Positions 17,622 through 26,463 of a stretch of 64,000 bases of DNA are shown here, piece after piece (the stretch's first letter is position 1; every line of letters starts with the position of its first letter). The DNA is from Desulfomicrobium sp. ZS1 (GTDB lineage Bacteria > Desulfobacterota > Desulfovibrionia > Desulfovibrionales > Desulfomicrobiaceae), in the NCBI RefSeq assembly GCF_024204645.1, contig NZ_CP100351.1:1984001-2048000 (forward strand), read 5' to 3'. The notes under the pieces were generated by a model, which had not been told where the DNA came from, did no database searches, and saw only the letters and a program-made list of their open reading frames with translations. The translations under genes and the position numbers were made by a program.

Positions 17622-17747
17622 GATGCACTCCTTCTGGTGGATGATGTATAATCGATTATTCTATAAAAAATCGCAGCTGATCCTGGCTGACTGTACGCCG
17701 GGATGGCCGTTTCCTGCAAACGATGCTGAGGGGGTTACGTGTTTCCT

Positions 17748-18506
17748 TTACGAGATCTTGTGAGAAGACTCTCGTAGGAAGGATTTCCCGCGTAGGGGCA
17801 GAAAGAAGTAGGTGTAGATGAGACCGGAAATAATGTAACCAACGAAAAACACAAAGCTCAGGAGCTTCGGTTCGGATGCGACGAGCACGAAGATGAGCAA
17901 TGCCGTGACCGTGGCGCTGAACCGATGGGCGCGAATAACCTCGGCATCCTTGAAGGAGGCGTAGCGGACATTGCTGACCATCAGAATGGAAACCAGAAAA
18001 GCCAGCCCCAGCGTAATGTCGGGCACCAGTTCGATCATGGTTTCGGGAATGTAGGAAGAAAAGAGCACAAAGGTGGCCAGGGTACAGGCCGCAGCCGGAA
18101 TGGGCAGACCGATGAAGAACTTCTTGCTGATCTTGCCCGTCTGGATGTTGAAGCGGGCCAGCCTGAGCGCCCCGCAAGCCATGACCAGAAAAGAGGCCAT
18201 GATGCCCAGCCGACCGAATTCAAAAGTATTCCACTGGTGAATCATGACGGCCGGACCGACGCCAAAAGCGATCAGATCGACCAGAGAGTCCAGCTGAACT
18301 CCGAAATCCGAGGCTGAATTGGTCAGCCGCGCCAGCTTTCCATCCAGCCCGTCGAAGACGCAACTGACGATGATGGCCACGGCCGCCATCTCGAAACGAC
18401 CGTCGATGGACCACAGAATACCCATGAACCCGGCCAGCAAACTGGCCATGGTCATCATGTTGGGGAGCAGATAGTATCCCCGATGCTTGGGCTTCAAATG
18501 TTCCAT
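17748..18506 (-). CDS. pssA: CDP-diacylglycerol-serine O-phosphatidyltransferase
   Basis: Makes phosphatidylserine from CDP-diacylglycerol and serine in the inner membrane. The complete CDP-alcohol phosphotransferase signature is present at residues 55-77: DG-x2-AR-x8-G-x3-D-x3-D. About six to eight hydrophobic helices cover the 252 residues, as in the Bacillus-type membrane PssA. AGGA lies 5 nt before ATG 18506. It follows psd by 24 nt, so the two steps to phosphatidylethanolamine are encoded together. Confidence 0.92.
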   Translation of the reverse strand: MEHLKPKHRGYYLLPNMMTMASLLAGFMGILWSIDGRFEMAAVAIIVSCVFDGLDGKLARLTNSASDFGVQLDSLVDLIAFGVGPAVMIHQWNTFEFGRLGIMASFLVMACGALRLARFNIQTGKISKKFFIGLPIPAAACTLATFVLFSSYIPETMIELVPDITLGLAFLVSILMVSNVRYASFKDAEVIRAHRFSATVTALLIFVLVASEPKLLSFVFFVGYIISGLIYTYFFLPLRGKSFLRESSHKIS

Positions 18507-18530
18507 AGCGATCCTGAAAAAAACTCTTTT

Positions 18531-19172
18531 TTATTTTTTGCGGGCCAGAATCGACTGTCCGGCAAAAACCTTGTCACCAATTCGAACTATTGGTTCATAC
18601 TCTGCAGGAAGGTAAAGGTCAACTCTTGATCCGAACTTGATTAGTCCGAAACGCTGACCCCGGACCAAAGAGTCGCCCTCCTCGCCCCAGCAGATGATGC
18701 GCCGCGCGATGAGCCCGGCGATCTGAACCACGGTCCAGGACCGGCCGTCACCGTCCTCGATCAGGAGCGAGTTGCGCTCATTGTCGGTGGAGGCTTTGTC
18801 GAAGGAGGCGTTCAGGAATTTTCCGCCAAAATAGGAAATGCGCGCGATGCGACCAGCCACGGGCATACGGTTCACGTGCACGTTGAAGACATTCATGAAC
18901 ACGCAGATCGCCGTACGGTCCTCGCCGGTCATGGGGTCACGCATGGTCTCGACCTTGATGACCTTTCCGTCGGCCGGAGACACGGCCACGCCCGGCTCCT
19001 GCGGGACCACGCGTTCCGGGTCGCAGAAGAAATTGAGCACAAAGAAGAGGGCCACAAGCAGGACAGTCGCCATGAACCAGCAGTCGAGCAGCGCGAAGGT
19101 CAAGGTGGCGATGGCTGTAAAAAAGATAAAGGGCAGGCCTTCAAGAGAAAGGCCGATGGATGGCTTATACAT
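18531..19172 (-). CDS. psd: Phosphatidylserine decarboxylase proenzyme (short type)
   Basis: Decarboxylates phosphatidylserine to phosphatidylethanolamine. The 213-residue chain starts with two hydrophobic segments that anchor it in the membrane. The self-cleavage site that generates the pyruvoyl group is G181-S182 in KFGSRVD, the form used by short bacterial and archaeal enzymes instead of LGST. N..VHVNRMP and SPADGKV are further family motifs. AGGAG lies a few nt before ATG 19172. It opens the psd-pssA-leu gene run; the 75 nt upstream could hold its promoter. Confidence 0.92.
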   Translation of the reverse strand: MYKPSIGLSLEGLPFIFFTAIATLTFALLDCWFMATVLLVALFFVLNFFCDPERVVPQEPGVAVSPADGKVIKVETMRDPMTGEDRTAICVFMNVFNVHVNRMPVAGRIARISYFGGKFLNASFDKASTDNERNSLLIEDGDGRSWTVVQIAGLIARRIICWGEEGDSLVRGQRFGLIKFGSRVDLYLPAEYEPIVRIGDKVFAGQSILARKK

Positions 19173-19247
19173 GAGAACTCCTGGTCAATTATTGGCAATG
19201 GCTTGACTACTCGCGGGCGCTGTGAGTTTCAAGCCAATTTTTCGTGG

Positions 19248-20522
19248 TTATTTCCCGGGCCGTGGGCCAGCGTACAATTTTTTCCATTCATCAAGAAAGA
19301 GGATAGCGGTTTCCAGACGGTCAAGACGCCCTTCCCGGCTGCGCACGGCCCAGACCAGGTCCTCGAAACTCACCGTGGGCGCAAGGCTCAATCGCGCCAG
19401 AAGGGCTTCCACTTCCGCGCGCAGATGCGGCGCGATCTGAGCACGCCAATCTTCGGGCTTGATTTCCTTGACCTGCATGAACGCTGCAGCGTGCTGCAAA
19501 AGGGTTTTCATGCGGTGGGCGTAGGTGTGTTCGGCCAGAACCCTGGCCCGCCCCCTGGCCGCGACCTCGGCCCGGGCCTCGGGGTGGGCAAGGTAAAATT
19601 CAATGCTTTGCCGCAACTCGGCCATGTCGGAAAAAAGGGCCAACTCGCCATCGGCGAAAAGTTCGGACAAAAGCGCCCGCCGGTCCACCAGTTGAAACGC
19701 TCCGCAGGCCGCAAGCTCAAAGGTGCGCGGGTTGACGAAATCCCCGTCCCCGACCAATACGCCCGGCCTGACGGAGGAATGCAGATTCACGTTGATGGTC
19801 GTGGCGTTGAAGATGCGCACCACCTCATCGGTATCTATGCGTGCCCCTTCCCGTTGCAGATAGGGAGCAAGGGTCGTCTCCCCGTCCCAGTCATTGCCCC
19901 AGATGCGCAAGACATGCCCGGTCAGTTGCCGAAAAGCCAGTCTACGGTTGGGATAGCCCGCGCCCACAAAGGATATCTCGCTGCCGTACTTGCGCCGCTC
20001 CACGGCGGAGAGTTCAAGGGGGCGATGCACTCCAGGGTCAGCGGCTAAAGGAAGGTAGATGGAGTTGGGCTGTCCCAGATCCGCGAGCTGATGCGCAAAA
20101 TCACCTTTCTGGATGACCGCAAAAAGGTCGTAAAAGGGAGCAAAGGCCTTCCAATACGGAAAAACTTCGCGGTCCTCCACGAACCACATGGCCGTGGGCA
20201 CCTTGTCGCGCCGCAGACGCTTCAGTGCCTGCCGCGACAGGGGTGCCTGGGCCATGGCCAAGACCAGATCGGGGCCAAAGGCCTCGACCTTGGCCAGGAT
20301 AGCCTGGGACACGACCTGCAGGAAGCTGTTCTCCAGATAGTTAAGACGGTCTGTGCCCACGCGCAAGGTCTTCAGCGCCGAAAAGGCTCCAAAAAAATCC
20401 GGGGCCTCGAAATATTCCACCACATGCCCAAGCTCCCGCAGGGCATTGCCGCAATAGCGCCCAATGGGCAGGGAGCCGCCGTACATGGGCAGCACAACCA
20501 GAATTCGCCGAGTTTCAGTCAT
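19248..20522 (-). CDS. CgeB-like / DUF3880 glycosyltransferase family protein
   Basis: A 424-residue cytoplasmic protein. The N-terminal half (ILVVLPMYGGSLPIGRYCGNAL, WFVEDREVFPYW) and the C-terminal half (INVNLHSSVRPG..VNPRTFELAACGAFQL) match the pattern of CgeB/DUF3880-type GT-B glycosyltransferases found near flagellin and maf-type glycosylation genes in many sulfate reducers. ATG 20522 is used because GAGGAAG precedes it; the open frame to 20624 lies inside the next gene. It overlaps the GT9 gene by 8 nt, so both are coupled. The acceptor is unknown; LPS or protein glycosylation are both possible. Confidence 0.72.
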   Translation of the reverse strand: MTETRRILVVLPMYGGSLPIGRYCGNALRELGHVVEYFEAPDFFGAFSALKTLRVGTDRLNYLENSFLQVVSQAILAKVEAFGPDLVLAMAQAPLSRQALKRLRRDKVPTAMWFVEDREVFPYWKAFAPFYDLFAVIQKGDFAHQLADLGQPNSIYLPLAADPGVHRPLELSAVERRKYGSEISFVGAGYPNRRLAFRQLTGHVLRIWGNDWDGETTLAPYLQREGARIDTDEVVRIFNATTINVNLHSSVRPGVLVGDGDFVNPRTFELAACGAFQLVDRRALLSELFADGELALFSDMAELRQSIEFYLAHPEARAEVAARGRARVLAEHTYAHRMKTLLQHAAAFMQVKEIKPEDWRAQIAPHLRAEVEALLARLSLAPTVSFEDLVWAVRSREGRLDRLETAILFLDEWKKLYAGPRPGK

Positions 20523-21777
20523 GGGCCCTTCCTCGCAGTGTTTGGGGCAGCATCCAGTCCCGCTCCCGCATCCAGTCCTCCTCCGGCAAGAATTCCGCGC
20601 TGTCCGGCATCCGCACCCCGGCATAGGCGGCGGCCATGGCCCTGAAAGCCTTGCGCCGCGCGGCTGCGGGATCCGTCCCGGCGACGGCGGTAAAAGTCAG
20701 ACCCAACTCGTCGAAACCGCTCGCCATGATCGCGCATCCGGGAGCAAGCTCCCGGGTCGTGTGGCCGCTGACATGGCGCAACACGGACGGATCACCAAAA
20801 ACCCGGCGACAGGATATCCCGTGCGGACAGGAGGCGGTTTCCAGACAGGGCGCGCACTCTTGCGTGGCCTGCAGCACCAGATGCCCCCGGCCATAAGGCC
20901 CGGTCTCGTGACACCAGGCCGAAGAAAGAAAGAAGGCCAGCACCGGCACGCCCAGGTGGGCAGCCAGATGCATGGTTCCGGTGTCCGGCGAGATGACGAG
21001 ATCGAGTCCGCTCACCGTGTCGTGGAGTTCCTGCCAGCCGGTACGCCCGACCAGATCGCGAACCTCTCCCCGGAGCATCGCGGGCAACAGGGCGGCAAGC
21101 TCCTTGGCGGCCCGCCGCTCTCCTCCGGCGCCAAGCAGGTAGATGGGGCCTCGCCCGACACGGCCGAAAGCGGCCTGGACAAGGGGGGCCAGTATCCCGG
21201 CCGGAAGGGACCTGCGCGCATTCTGCCCCGCCATGACCACCCCTATCCCGCCGCCGCGCGGGGCCGCATCGGGATTGACCAGTTCCGGGAGAACCGGCTG
21301 CTCGGCATAAAGCCCCCAGACGTCAATCAGATTGAGGCCGGTCAACGCCCGCGCCCTGGTCCAGCGCATGACCTGGTCGGGCCAGGAATCCACGAGCCGC
21401 TGCCCATGATGCCAGCGGTATCCACGAACCGCGGAACATGAAAACATCCCGGCCAGTGCGAAACTCGGCCCGGAAAAATTGAGATTGTAGACGCGGTGGA
21501 AATCAAGTTCCATGACGCCGCCCAGATCTTCATGCACCTGCGCCAGAATATCGGGGCCATGCGTACCGTGGGCGGCGATGCCGTGCACCTGGGTCCCCGG
21601 ATAAACGATGTCGGCCAGGGCTTTGAGGGAGCTGTCCACCAGCAAATGCACCTCGCCGCCCAGCTGCAGGGATCGCAGCAGACGTTTTGTCTGGAGCAGG
21701 TCGCCAAACCTCGCCAGCTGGATGACCAGATACTTGGGAACGGATTGGCCGCGCATATCGGAATCGCCGGAATTCAT
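20515..21777 (-). CDS. Glycosyltransferase family 9 (ADP-heptose:LPS heptosyltransferase-like)
   Basis: A 420-residue GT-B protein with VIQLARFGDLLQTKRLL at the N-terminus and the diagnostic SPDTGTMHLAAHLGVPV motif in the nucleotide-sugar half, as in WaaC/WaaF/RfaF. Four Cys in the C-terminal third (ECAPC..ASCPHGISC) are unusual for plain heptosyltransferases and may form a metal site. GGAGG lies close to ATG 21777. Together with the CgeB-like gene it forms a two-gene glycosylation unit. Confidence 0.82.
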   Translation of the reverse strand: MNSGDSDMRGQSVPKYLVIQLARFGDLLQTKRLLRSLQLGGEVHLLVDSSLKALADIVYPGTQVHGIAAHGTHGPDILAQVHEDLGGVMELDFHRVYNLNFSGPSFALAGMFSCSAVRGYRWHHGQRLVDSWPDQVMRWTRARALTGLNLIDVWGLYAEQPVLPELVNPDAAPRGGGIGVVMAGQNARRSLPAGILAPLVQAAFGRVGRGPIYLLGAGGERRAAKELAALLPAMLRGEVRDLVGRTGWQELHDTVSGLDLVISPDTGTMHLAAHLGVPVLAFFLSSAWCHETGPYGRGHLVLQATQECAPCLETASCPHGISCRRVFGDPSVLRHVSGHTTRELAPGCAIMASGFDELGLTFTAVAGTDPAAARRKAFRAMAAAYAGVRMPDSAEFLPEEDWMRERDWMLPQTLRGRAHD

Positions 21778-21856
21778 GGCCCTCCATCCGGCAAAAAGCT
21801 GTAAAAGTCCAGAACTCCCCGGATTTTCAGACCGTCTCGCCTGTTCGGATCAGACC

Positions 21857-21871
21857 GGACCGCTTCGGTCC
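21857..21871. promoter_or_regulatory. Short hairpin in the divergent GT9 / siroheme-synthase promoter region
   Basis: GGACCG-CTT-CGGTCC is a perfect 6-bp inverted repeat with a 3-nt loop in the 171-nt divergent gap 21778-21948. Related (T/C)GACCG words recur around it (about 21853, 21877, 21895). It could be an operator shared by the two directions; no T-run follows on either strand. Confidence 0.3.
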
Positions 21872-21948
21872 AGCCCTGACCGAATCAAACCGGGCTGACC
21901 GGGGCGGACGTCTTGGACAAGCGGGACCTGCTCTGCTAGACGGCACTC

Positions 21949-22638
21949 ATGCGTTATTATCCTCTGCTTTTGGACCTGACCGACATGCACTGCCTGGTCA
22001 TCGGCGCGGGCGAAGTCGGCCTGCGCAAGATCCAGGGGCTGCTGCAATGCAGAGCCGCGCTGGTCACAGCCATCGACCCCGCGCCGCCAAGCCCTGAACT
22101 GACCGAGCTTCTTGCAAGGCAGGACAACTTCTCGTATGAACAGCGGCCCTTTGCCGAAAAGGACATTGACTGCGCGCGACTTGTCTTTGCCTGCACCTCA
22201 AGCCGCGCGGTGAACGCCTCCATCGGCCGGGCCTGCGCGCAGCGGGGGATTCTGTGCAACATGACCGATGCCCCGGAACATGGCAATTTCGTGCTCCCCG
22301 CCAGCATCAGCCGCGGCGACCTAACCATCTCCATTTCCACCAGCGGTGCCAGTCCGGCCCTGGCCCGGGTCATCCGCCAGGATCTGGAGAAGCGATACGG
22401 ACCGGAGTACGAGGCCATGACCCGTCTTCTGGCCGACATCAGGACCGCGCTGCTGGCCATGGGGCGCGGCAGTGATGAGAACAGGGAGATCTTCCGCAGG
22501 CTGGCCGCCTCTTCCCTGCCGGACCTGATCAAAAACGACGATCGGCACGCCTGCCTGGAACTGCTCCAGAGCGTGCTTCCCACTGACCTGCACACAAGAA
22601 TCGGAGAATGGTGTGATGACTGCTTCCCGACTTTTTGA
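21949..22638 (+). CDS. Precorrin-2 dehydrogenase / sirohydrochlorin ferrochelatase domain protein (CysG N-domain, Met8-like)
   Basis: A 229-residue protein with an N-terminal NAD-binding Rossmann motif (VIGAGEVGLRK, about 17-27), NMTDAPEHGNFVLPA and the STSGASPALARVIR motif of Met8/CysG-B. It oxidises precorrin-2 to sirohydrochlorin and may insert iron to give siroheme. In sulfate reducers siroheme serves dissimilatory sulfite reductase and is also the precursor of haem through the alternative (Ahb) route. The neighbouring ccsA-like and hemA genes fit this role. It overlaps the next gene by about 26 nt. Confidence 0.87.
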   Translation: MRYYPLLLDLTDMHCLVIGAGEVGLRKIQGLLQCRAALVTAIDPAPPSPELTELLARQDNFSYEQRPFAEKDIDCARLVFACTSSRAVNASIGRACAQRGILCNMTDAPEHGNFVLPASISRGDLTISISTSGASPALARVIRQDLEKRYGPEYEAMTRLLADIRTALLAMGRGSDENREIFRRLAASSLPDLIKNDDRHACLELLQSVLPTDLHTRIGEWCDDCFPTF

Positions 22639-23443
22639 ACTGATCATAGCACTGCTCTACCTGACCGGATCGGTCTCGTACCCCCTGGGGCTGGTCCTGC
22701 GCCGCGCGTTCCTGAAACGCATCGCGGCCTGGACATCGGCAGCGGCCTTTGGGCTGCATACCGTGGACCTGGCCTTGCGTTTCCAGGAACTGGGAGCCGC
22801 CAACCTGCAGCACGGCCAGTTCTACATGAGCCTCATGGCCTGGTTTTTCGTGCTCATCTTTTTTGTGCTGTGGTGGCGCCTCAAACACGATTTTCTGTCC
22901 ATGATCACCGCGCCCCTGGCGCTGATCCTTTTTTCCTCGTCCCTGGCCGTGCGCACCCAGGTCCTGGCCGTACCCGAACATTTCAGCGCGCTGTGGTTCA
23001 GCCTGCATGTCGGCACCATCTTCGTTTCGCTGGCGCTCATCGCCATGGCCTTTGGCGCCGGGGTGGCCTATCTGCATCTGGAACGGCTGATCAAGACCAA
23101 AGCCAAGCTGCCCGGATTCTCCAAGGAGCTCCCCTCCCTGGAAACCTTCGACAGGGCCAATCACTGGGCCGTGAGTATCGGCTTTCCCCTGTACTCCATA
23201 AGCGTGCTGGCCGGTTTCCTGTGGGCGTCCTTCACCTGGAAGAAGGTCATCAGCTGGGATCCGAAGGAATTGATCACCATCGTGATCTGGGCTCTTTTCG
23301 CCCTGCTTTTCCATCAACGCATGGTACTGGGCTGGCGGGGCCGCAAACCGGCCAGGACGGCCATAATCCTTTTCATACTTTGTCTTGTGTCCCTGGTCGG
23401 GGTCAACTTCCTGTTGCCGTCACACCACAGCTTTAGACAGTAA
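22613..23443 (+). CDS. ccsA: CcsA/HemX-type cytochrome c assembly membrane protein
   Basis: About eight transmembrane helices in 276 residues. The tryptophan-rich segment is reduced to SFTWKKVISWDPKELI, with the conserved histidines in HVGT and HQRM, typical of the CcsA/CcmC/HemX superfamily that handles haem. GTG 22613 (6 nt from GGAG) or the adjacent ATG 22616 can start it. Its place between siroheme synthase and hemA is the usual HemX position. HemX-like members regulate glutamyl-tRNA reductase, while CcsA works in haem export for c-type cytochromes, so either role is possible. Confidence 0.82.
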   Translation: MMTASRLFELIIALLYLTGSVSYPLGLVLRRAFLKRIAAWTSAAAFGLHTVDLALRFQELGAANLQHGQFYMSLMAWFFVLIFFVLWWRLKHDFLSMITAPLALILFSSSLAVRTQVLAVPEHFSALWFSLHVGTIFVSLALIAMAFGAGVAYLHLERLIKTKAKLPGFSKELPSLETFDRANHWAVSIGFPLYSISVLAGFLWASFTWKKVISWDPKELITIVIWALFALLFHQRMVLGWRGRKPARTAIILFILCLVSLVGVNFLLPSHHSFRQ

Positions 23444-23463
23444 TCTTTAGACATCACATATCC

Positions 23464-24792
23464 ATGAATCAGGAAATCTATCTCGTTGGTTTGAATCACA
23501 AGACCGCTGGTGTCGATATCAGGGAACGCTTCGCCCTGGCCGATTGCGACCCCGCCGCCACCGGGCTGGTCAGCGACGCCGGAGCCGTGAGTGAAGTCAT
23601 GATCCTCTCGACCTGCAACCGCGTCGAATTTTTGGTTGTCGGATCCAGCGACACCGACATGCGCGCAAAAATCCTGCGCTTTTGGGCCGACCAATGCGGG
23701 CAGCCCAAAAGCGATCTGGAAAACCACACCTACTGCCACGTCGGCCTTGATGCCGTGAACCACCTCTTCACCGTGGCCTCAAGCCTCGACTCCATGATCC
23801 TGGGCGAGCCCCAGATCCTGGGCCAGCTCAAGACGGCCTACCGGAACGCCGTGGAAAAAGGCGTGGCCAAGGTCATCGTCAACCGTTTGCTGCACAAGGC
23901 CTTTTCCGTGGCCAAAAGGGTCCGCACAGAGACGGCCATCGCCTCCAGCGCCGTATCCATCAGCTACGCGGCTGTGGAGCTGGCACGCAAGATCTTCACC
24001 AACCTGACCAACCACCGCGCCCTCTTGATCGGCGCCGGAGAGATGGCCGAGCTGGCGGCGACGCATCTGCTTTCCGCCGGCGTGCGCGACATCACCGTGG
24101 TCAACCGCACCCTGGCCAAGGGCGAGGAACTGGCCAGGCAGTTCAAAGGACGCGCCATGCCCTTCGAAGAGCTGCCTCAGGCACTGCTTGAAACGGACAT
24201 CGTCATCAGCTCCACGGGCTCGCCCACGGCCATCATCCGCGCCAAAGACATGAAGGAGGTGCTGCGCAAGCGCCGCCACAGGGCGATCTTCTTCATCGAC
24301 ATCGCCGTGCCCCGGGACATCGACCCCGACATCAACGGCCTCGACAACGTCTATCTGTACGATATCGATGACCTCAAAGAGGTGGTCGAAGAAAACCTGG
24401 CCGGAAGGCAGCAGGAAGCGCAGAAGGCCAGAGGCATCGTGGCCGAGGAGGTCGGAGCCTTCATGCGCTGGCGGGACGGCCTGGAGTTGCAGCCAACCAT
24501 CGTTGCGCTGCTGGATCAGGGCGAATGCATCGCGCGCAAGGAGCTCAGGAAATCCATCAAGCAGCTCGGCCCCAATCCGGACCCGCAGATGGTCGCCATC
24601 CTGGAACGGTTGGCCAAATCCCTGTGCCATAAAATCTATCACGAGCCCATCAGCTACCTCAAACGCCGCTCCCTGGAAGAGGGCTCGGCCCAGCGCTTCA
24701 TCCACAATGCCCGCCGGATGTTCAACCTGGACGAGGAAGCCATCCCCGAAGACGCTCATCTGGACCGAAAAGTCCCGAGCGGCAGCAAATAA
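23464..24792 (+). CDS. hemA: Glutamyl-tRNA reductase
   Basis: First enzyme of the C5 tetrapyrrole pathway, reducing glutamyl-tRNA to glutamate-1-semialdehyde with NADPH. The 442-residue protein has GLNHKTAGVDIRE at the N-terminus, the catalytic C51 in STCNRVEF, LGEPQILGQ(L/V)K, the NADPH motif LIGAGEMAELAA, and the C-terminal dimerisation domain ending in IHNARRMFNLD. It is preceded by ccsA-like and followed by a hypothetical gene in one plus-strand run. Confidence 0.95.
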   Translation: MNQEIYLVGLNHKTAGVDIRERFALADCDPAATGLVSDAGAVSEVMILSTCNRVEFLVVGSSDTDMRAKILRFWADQCGQPKSDLENHTYCHVGLDAVNHLFTVASSLDSMILGEPQILGQLKTAYRNAVEKGVAKVIVNRLLHKAFSVAKRVRTETAIASSAVSISYAAVELARKIFTNLTNHRALLIGAGEMAELAATHLLSAGVRDITVVNRTLAKGEELARQFKGRAMPFEELPQALLETDIVISSTGSPTAIIRAKDMKEVLRKRRHRAIFFIDIAVPRDIDPDINGLDNVYLYDIDDLKEVVEENLAGRQQEAQKARGIVAEEVGAFMRWRDGLELQPTIVALLDQGECIARKELRKSIKQLGPNPDPQMVAILERLAKSLCHKIYHEPISYLKRRSLEEGSAQRFIHNARRMFNLDEEAIPEDAHLDRKVPSGSK

Positions 24793-24803
24793 CGGAGAAT
24801 TCC

Positions 24804-25136
24804 ATGCGCGCCTTTGTCATCGACGAGATCACCCCGGAAGACATGGAGAAGCTCGAAAACCGCCTCAAGGAGCAGGAGCTTTTGAGCATCGAGCACCTTT
24901 ACCACTTCAACCTGCCGCCCGCACTCCTCTCGCCCATGCAGCAGGAACACGCCCCTGAATGCGGCCCGTTCTACATGGCCGTCGAAACAGGCCGCGACTG
25001 GGTCCGGCTTGAGCTCCTGGTCCGGGCCAAACGCATCCTGCGTTGCGCGTGCATCGCCTACGCAACGCCCGCGCAACAGGAGCACATGATCTCCTACCTG
25101 GAAAACCTGCTGAGTGACCTCGGCATTCCCCTCTGA
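24804..25136 (+). CDS. Conserved-looking hypothetical protein in the hemA operon
   Basis: A 110-residue protein that I do not recognise. It begins with an acidic amphipathic helix (DEITPEDMEKLENRLKEQEL), has four cysteines spread over the middle (C-GPF, RCAC), and no membrane segment. GGAG precedes ATG 24804 by 7 nt, and it stands 11 nt after hemA and 11 nt before tilS, so it is surely part of the transcript. It could modulate tetrapyrrole synthesis; that rests on position only. Confidence 0.65.
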   Translation: MRAFVIDEITPEDMEKLENRLKEQELLSIEHLYHFNLPPALLSPMQQEHAPECGPFYMAVETGRDWVRLELLVRAKRILRCACIAYATPAQQEHMISYLENLLSDLGIPL

Positions 25137-25147
25137 TCCCCAAAGTC

Positions 25148-26152
25148 ATGCGGCTTCAGGACATCCCTCGACACCTGGCCCGGCGCTGCCTTGGCATCCC
25201 GCGCTTTTGCAGGGAGAGCCTGGGGGTCGAACTGCACGGCACGCGCCTTGTCATCGCCTATTCCGCCGGCCTTGACTCCACCGCGCTGTTGCATCTGCTG
25301 CACCTGTTGCGCGCGCCCCTGAACCTGACCCTCATCGCTGCCCACGCCCACCACGGCCTGCGGCCCGAATCGGACCGGGAACTGGAGCATGCCCGGAAAG
25401 TCTGTTCCCATCTGAGCATTGCCTGCCAAACGGCGCACCTCGACATCCCTTCGCTCCAGGCCGCGTCGGGACGCGGTCTGGAAGAATGCGCCCGCCAGGC
25501 GCGCTATGCTTTTTTGGAATCCGTGCGGCAGGAGCATCAGGCGGATTGGATCGTCACAGGGCACCATGGCGACGATCTGGCCGAAGACATCGTCATGCGC
25601 CTCTTGCGCGGCACGGGCTGGCCTGGCCTCGGCGGAATGCCGGGCGTAGACCCGAAACGCGGCCTGCTACGGCCGTTGCTGGATTGGGAAAAAAGCGGAC
25701 TACGCAGCTTTCTGGAAGAAACCGGGACAGACTGGTGTGAAGACCAGTCCAACGCCTCACCGGATCGCACCCGCAACAGGGTCCGCCATGACATCCTGCC
25801 ACTCCTGCGCCGCGAGAACCCATCGTTTGCCAAAACCGCCATGCAGCTGTGGACCCTGGCCCAAATCGACGAGGCATACTGGAGTCAGGCGCTCCCCCCC
25901 CTGCCCGCTCCGGCGCAGGATTTCCTTCTGGCTTCGGCACTGCTCGACGTGCACCAGGCAAAGCGCCTGCGCCTCTATAAAACCATCCTGGACTCCATGG
26001 GACCGGGGCAGGTCCTGGCGAGCCATCTTTTGCGCCTCGACATGACCTGGTTGTGCAAAAATTGTGGCCGCGCCATCCAGTTTCCCGGCGACAAGGTCGC
26101 CTCCGTGCACCCCGAAGGCATCCGCTTTCACTTTCAAAAGCGTTCCTCGTAA
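25148..26152 (+). CDS. tilS: tRNA(Ile)-lysidine synthase
   Basis: Modifies C34 of the CAU-anticodon tRNA-Ile with lysine so that it reads AUA codons. The N-type ATP pyrophosphatase domain shows the PP-loop as SAGLDS (residues 39-44) where most members have SGGxDS, plus HHGLR, TGHH-x-DD-x-AE and DWCEDQSN..(R)NRVRHDILPLL. At 334 residues it lacks much of the C-terminal domain of the 430-residue E. coli enzyme but matches shorter TilS forms. It is the last gene before a terminator-like hairpin. Confidence 0.88.
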   Translation: MRLQDIPRHLARRCLGIPRFCRESLGVELHGTRLVIAYSAGLDSTALLHLLHLLRAPLNLTLIAAHAHHGLRPESDRELEHARKVCSHLSIACQTAHLDIPSLQAASGRGLEECARQARYAFLESVRQEHQADWIVTGHHGDDLAEDIVMRLLRGTGWPGLGGMPGVDPKRGLLRPLLDWEKSGLRSFLEETGTDWCEDQSNASPDRTRNRVRHDILPLLRRENPSFAKTAMQLWTLAQIDEAYWSQALPPLPAPAQDFLLASALLDVHQAKRLRLYKTILDSMGPGQVLASHLLRLDMTWLCKNCGRAIQFPGDKVASVHPEGIRFHFQKRSS

Positions 26153-26177
26153 AATCCACAATTTCCGGAAACAACCC

Positions 26178-26215
26178 TGCCAGCGCCGCGACGATCTGAA
26201 AAGCCGGCATTTTTT
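26178..26215 (+). terminator. Probable terminator of the hemA-tilS operon
   Basis: TGCCAGC (26178-26184) pairs with GCCGGCA (26203-26209) with one mismatch across an 18-nt loop, followed by six T. The stem is modest, so this is a moderate-confidence call. Confidence 0.45.
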
Positions 26216-26380
26216 ATCACTACTCTTCCGGAATTTAAAACAGGTATGTTCCACCTCCTGTTTCGCTGAAAAAATCCCCCACCCGAAAATTATCCGGAAA
26301 AACTGGAACAGGTTATCAATCCTGCGTACAATTCACTCCGTAATCATACTTAAGCAGAGGGGCACAAAACGCCAAACTAC

Positions 26381-26397
26381 CTGGCATATAGTTTGCT
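26381..26397 (+). promoter_or_regulatory. Sigma-54-like (-24/-12) promoter for the PilZ gene
   Basis: CTGGCATATAGTTTGCT matches the -24/-12 consensus TGGCAC-N5-TTGCW, with GG and GC exactly 10 nt apart (GG 26383-26384, GC 26395-26396). It lies in the 311-nt non-coding gap 26153-26463; the predicted transcript start is near 26408, about 55 nt before the PilZ ATG. No enhancer-binding site was identified. Confidence 0.5.
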
Positions 26398-26463
26398 TGC
26401 ATATACGCGAAATAGGTAGTCCAGATGCAGAGAGCCTGATGCCGGAGCAAGAACGAGGTGCGC

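Noticed and set aside
17622-17747. Leucine-responsive attenuator before leuA
   Set aside because: No short ORF with Leu codons, no T-box motif, and only a weak 4-bp stem before a T-run.
18531-19172. Missing LGST motif in Psd as a sign of inactivity
   Set aside because: Short-type enzymes use a GS in the FGSRVD context, which is present at 181-182.
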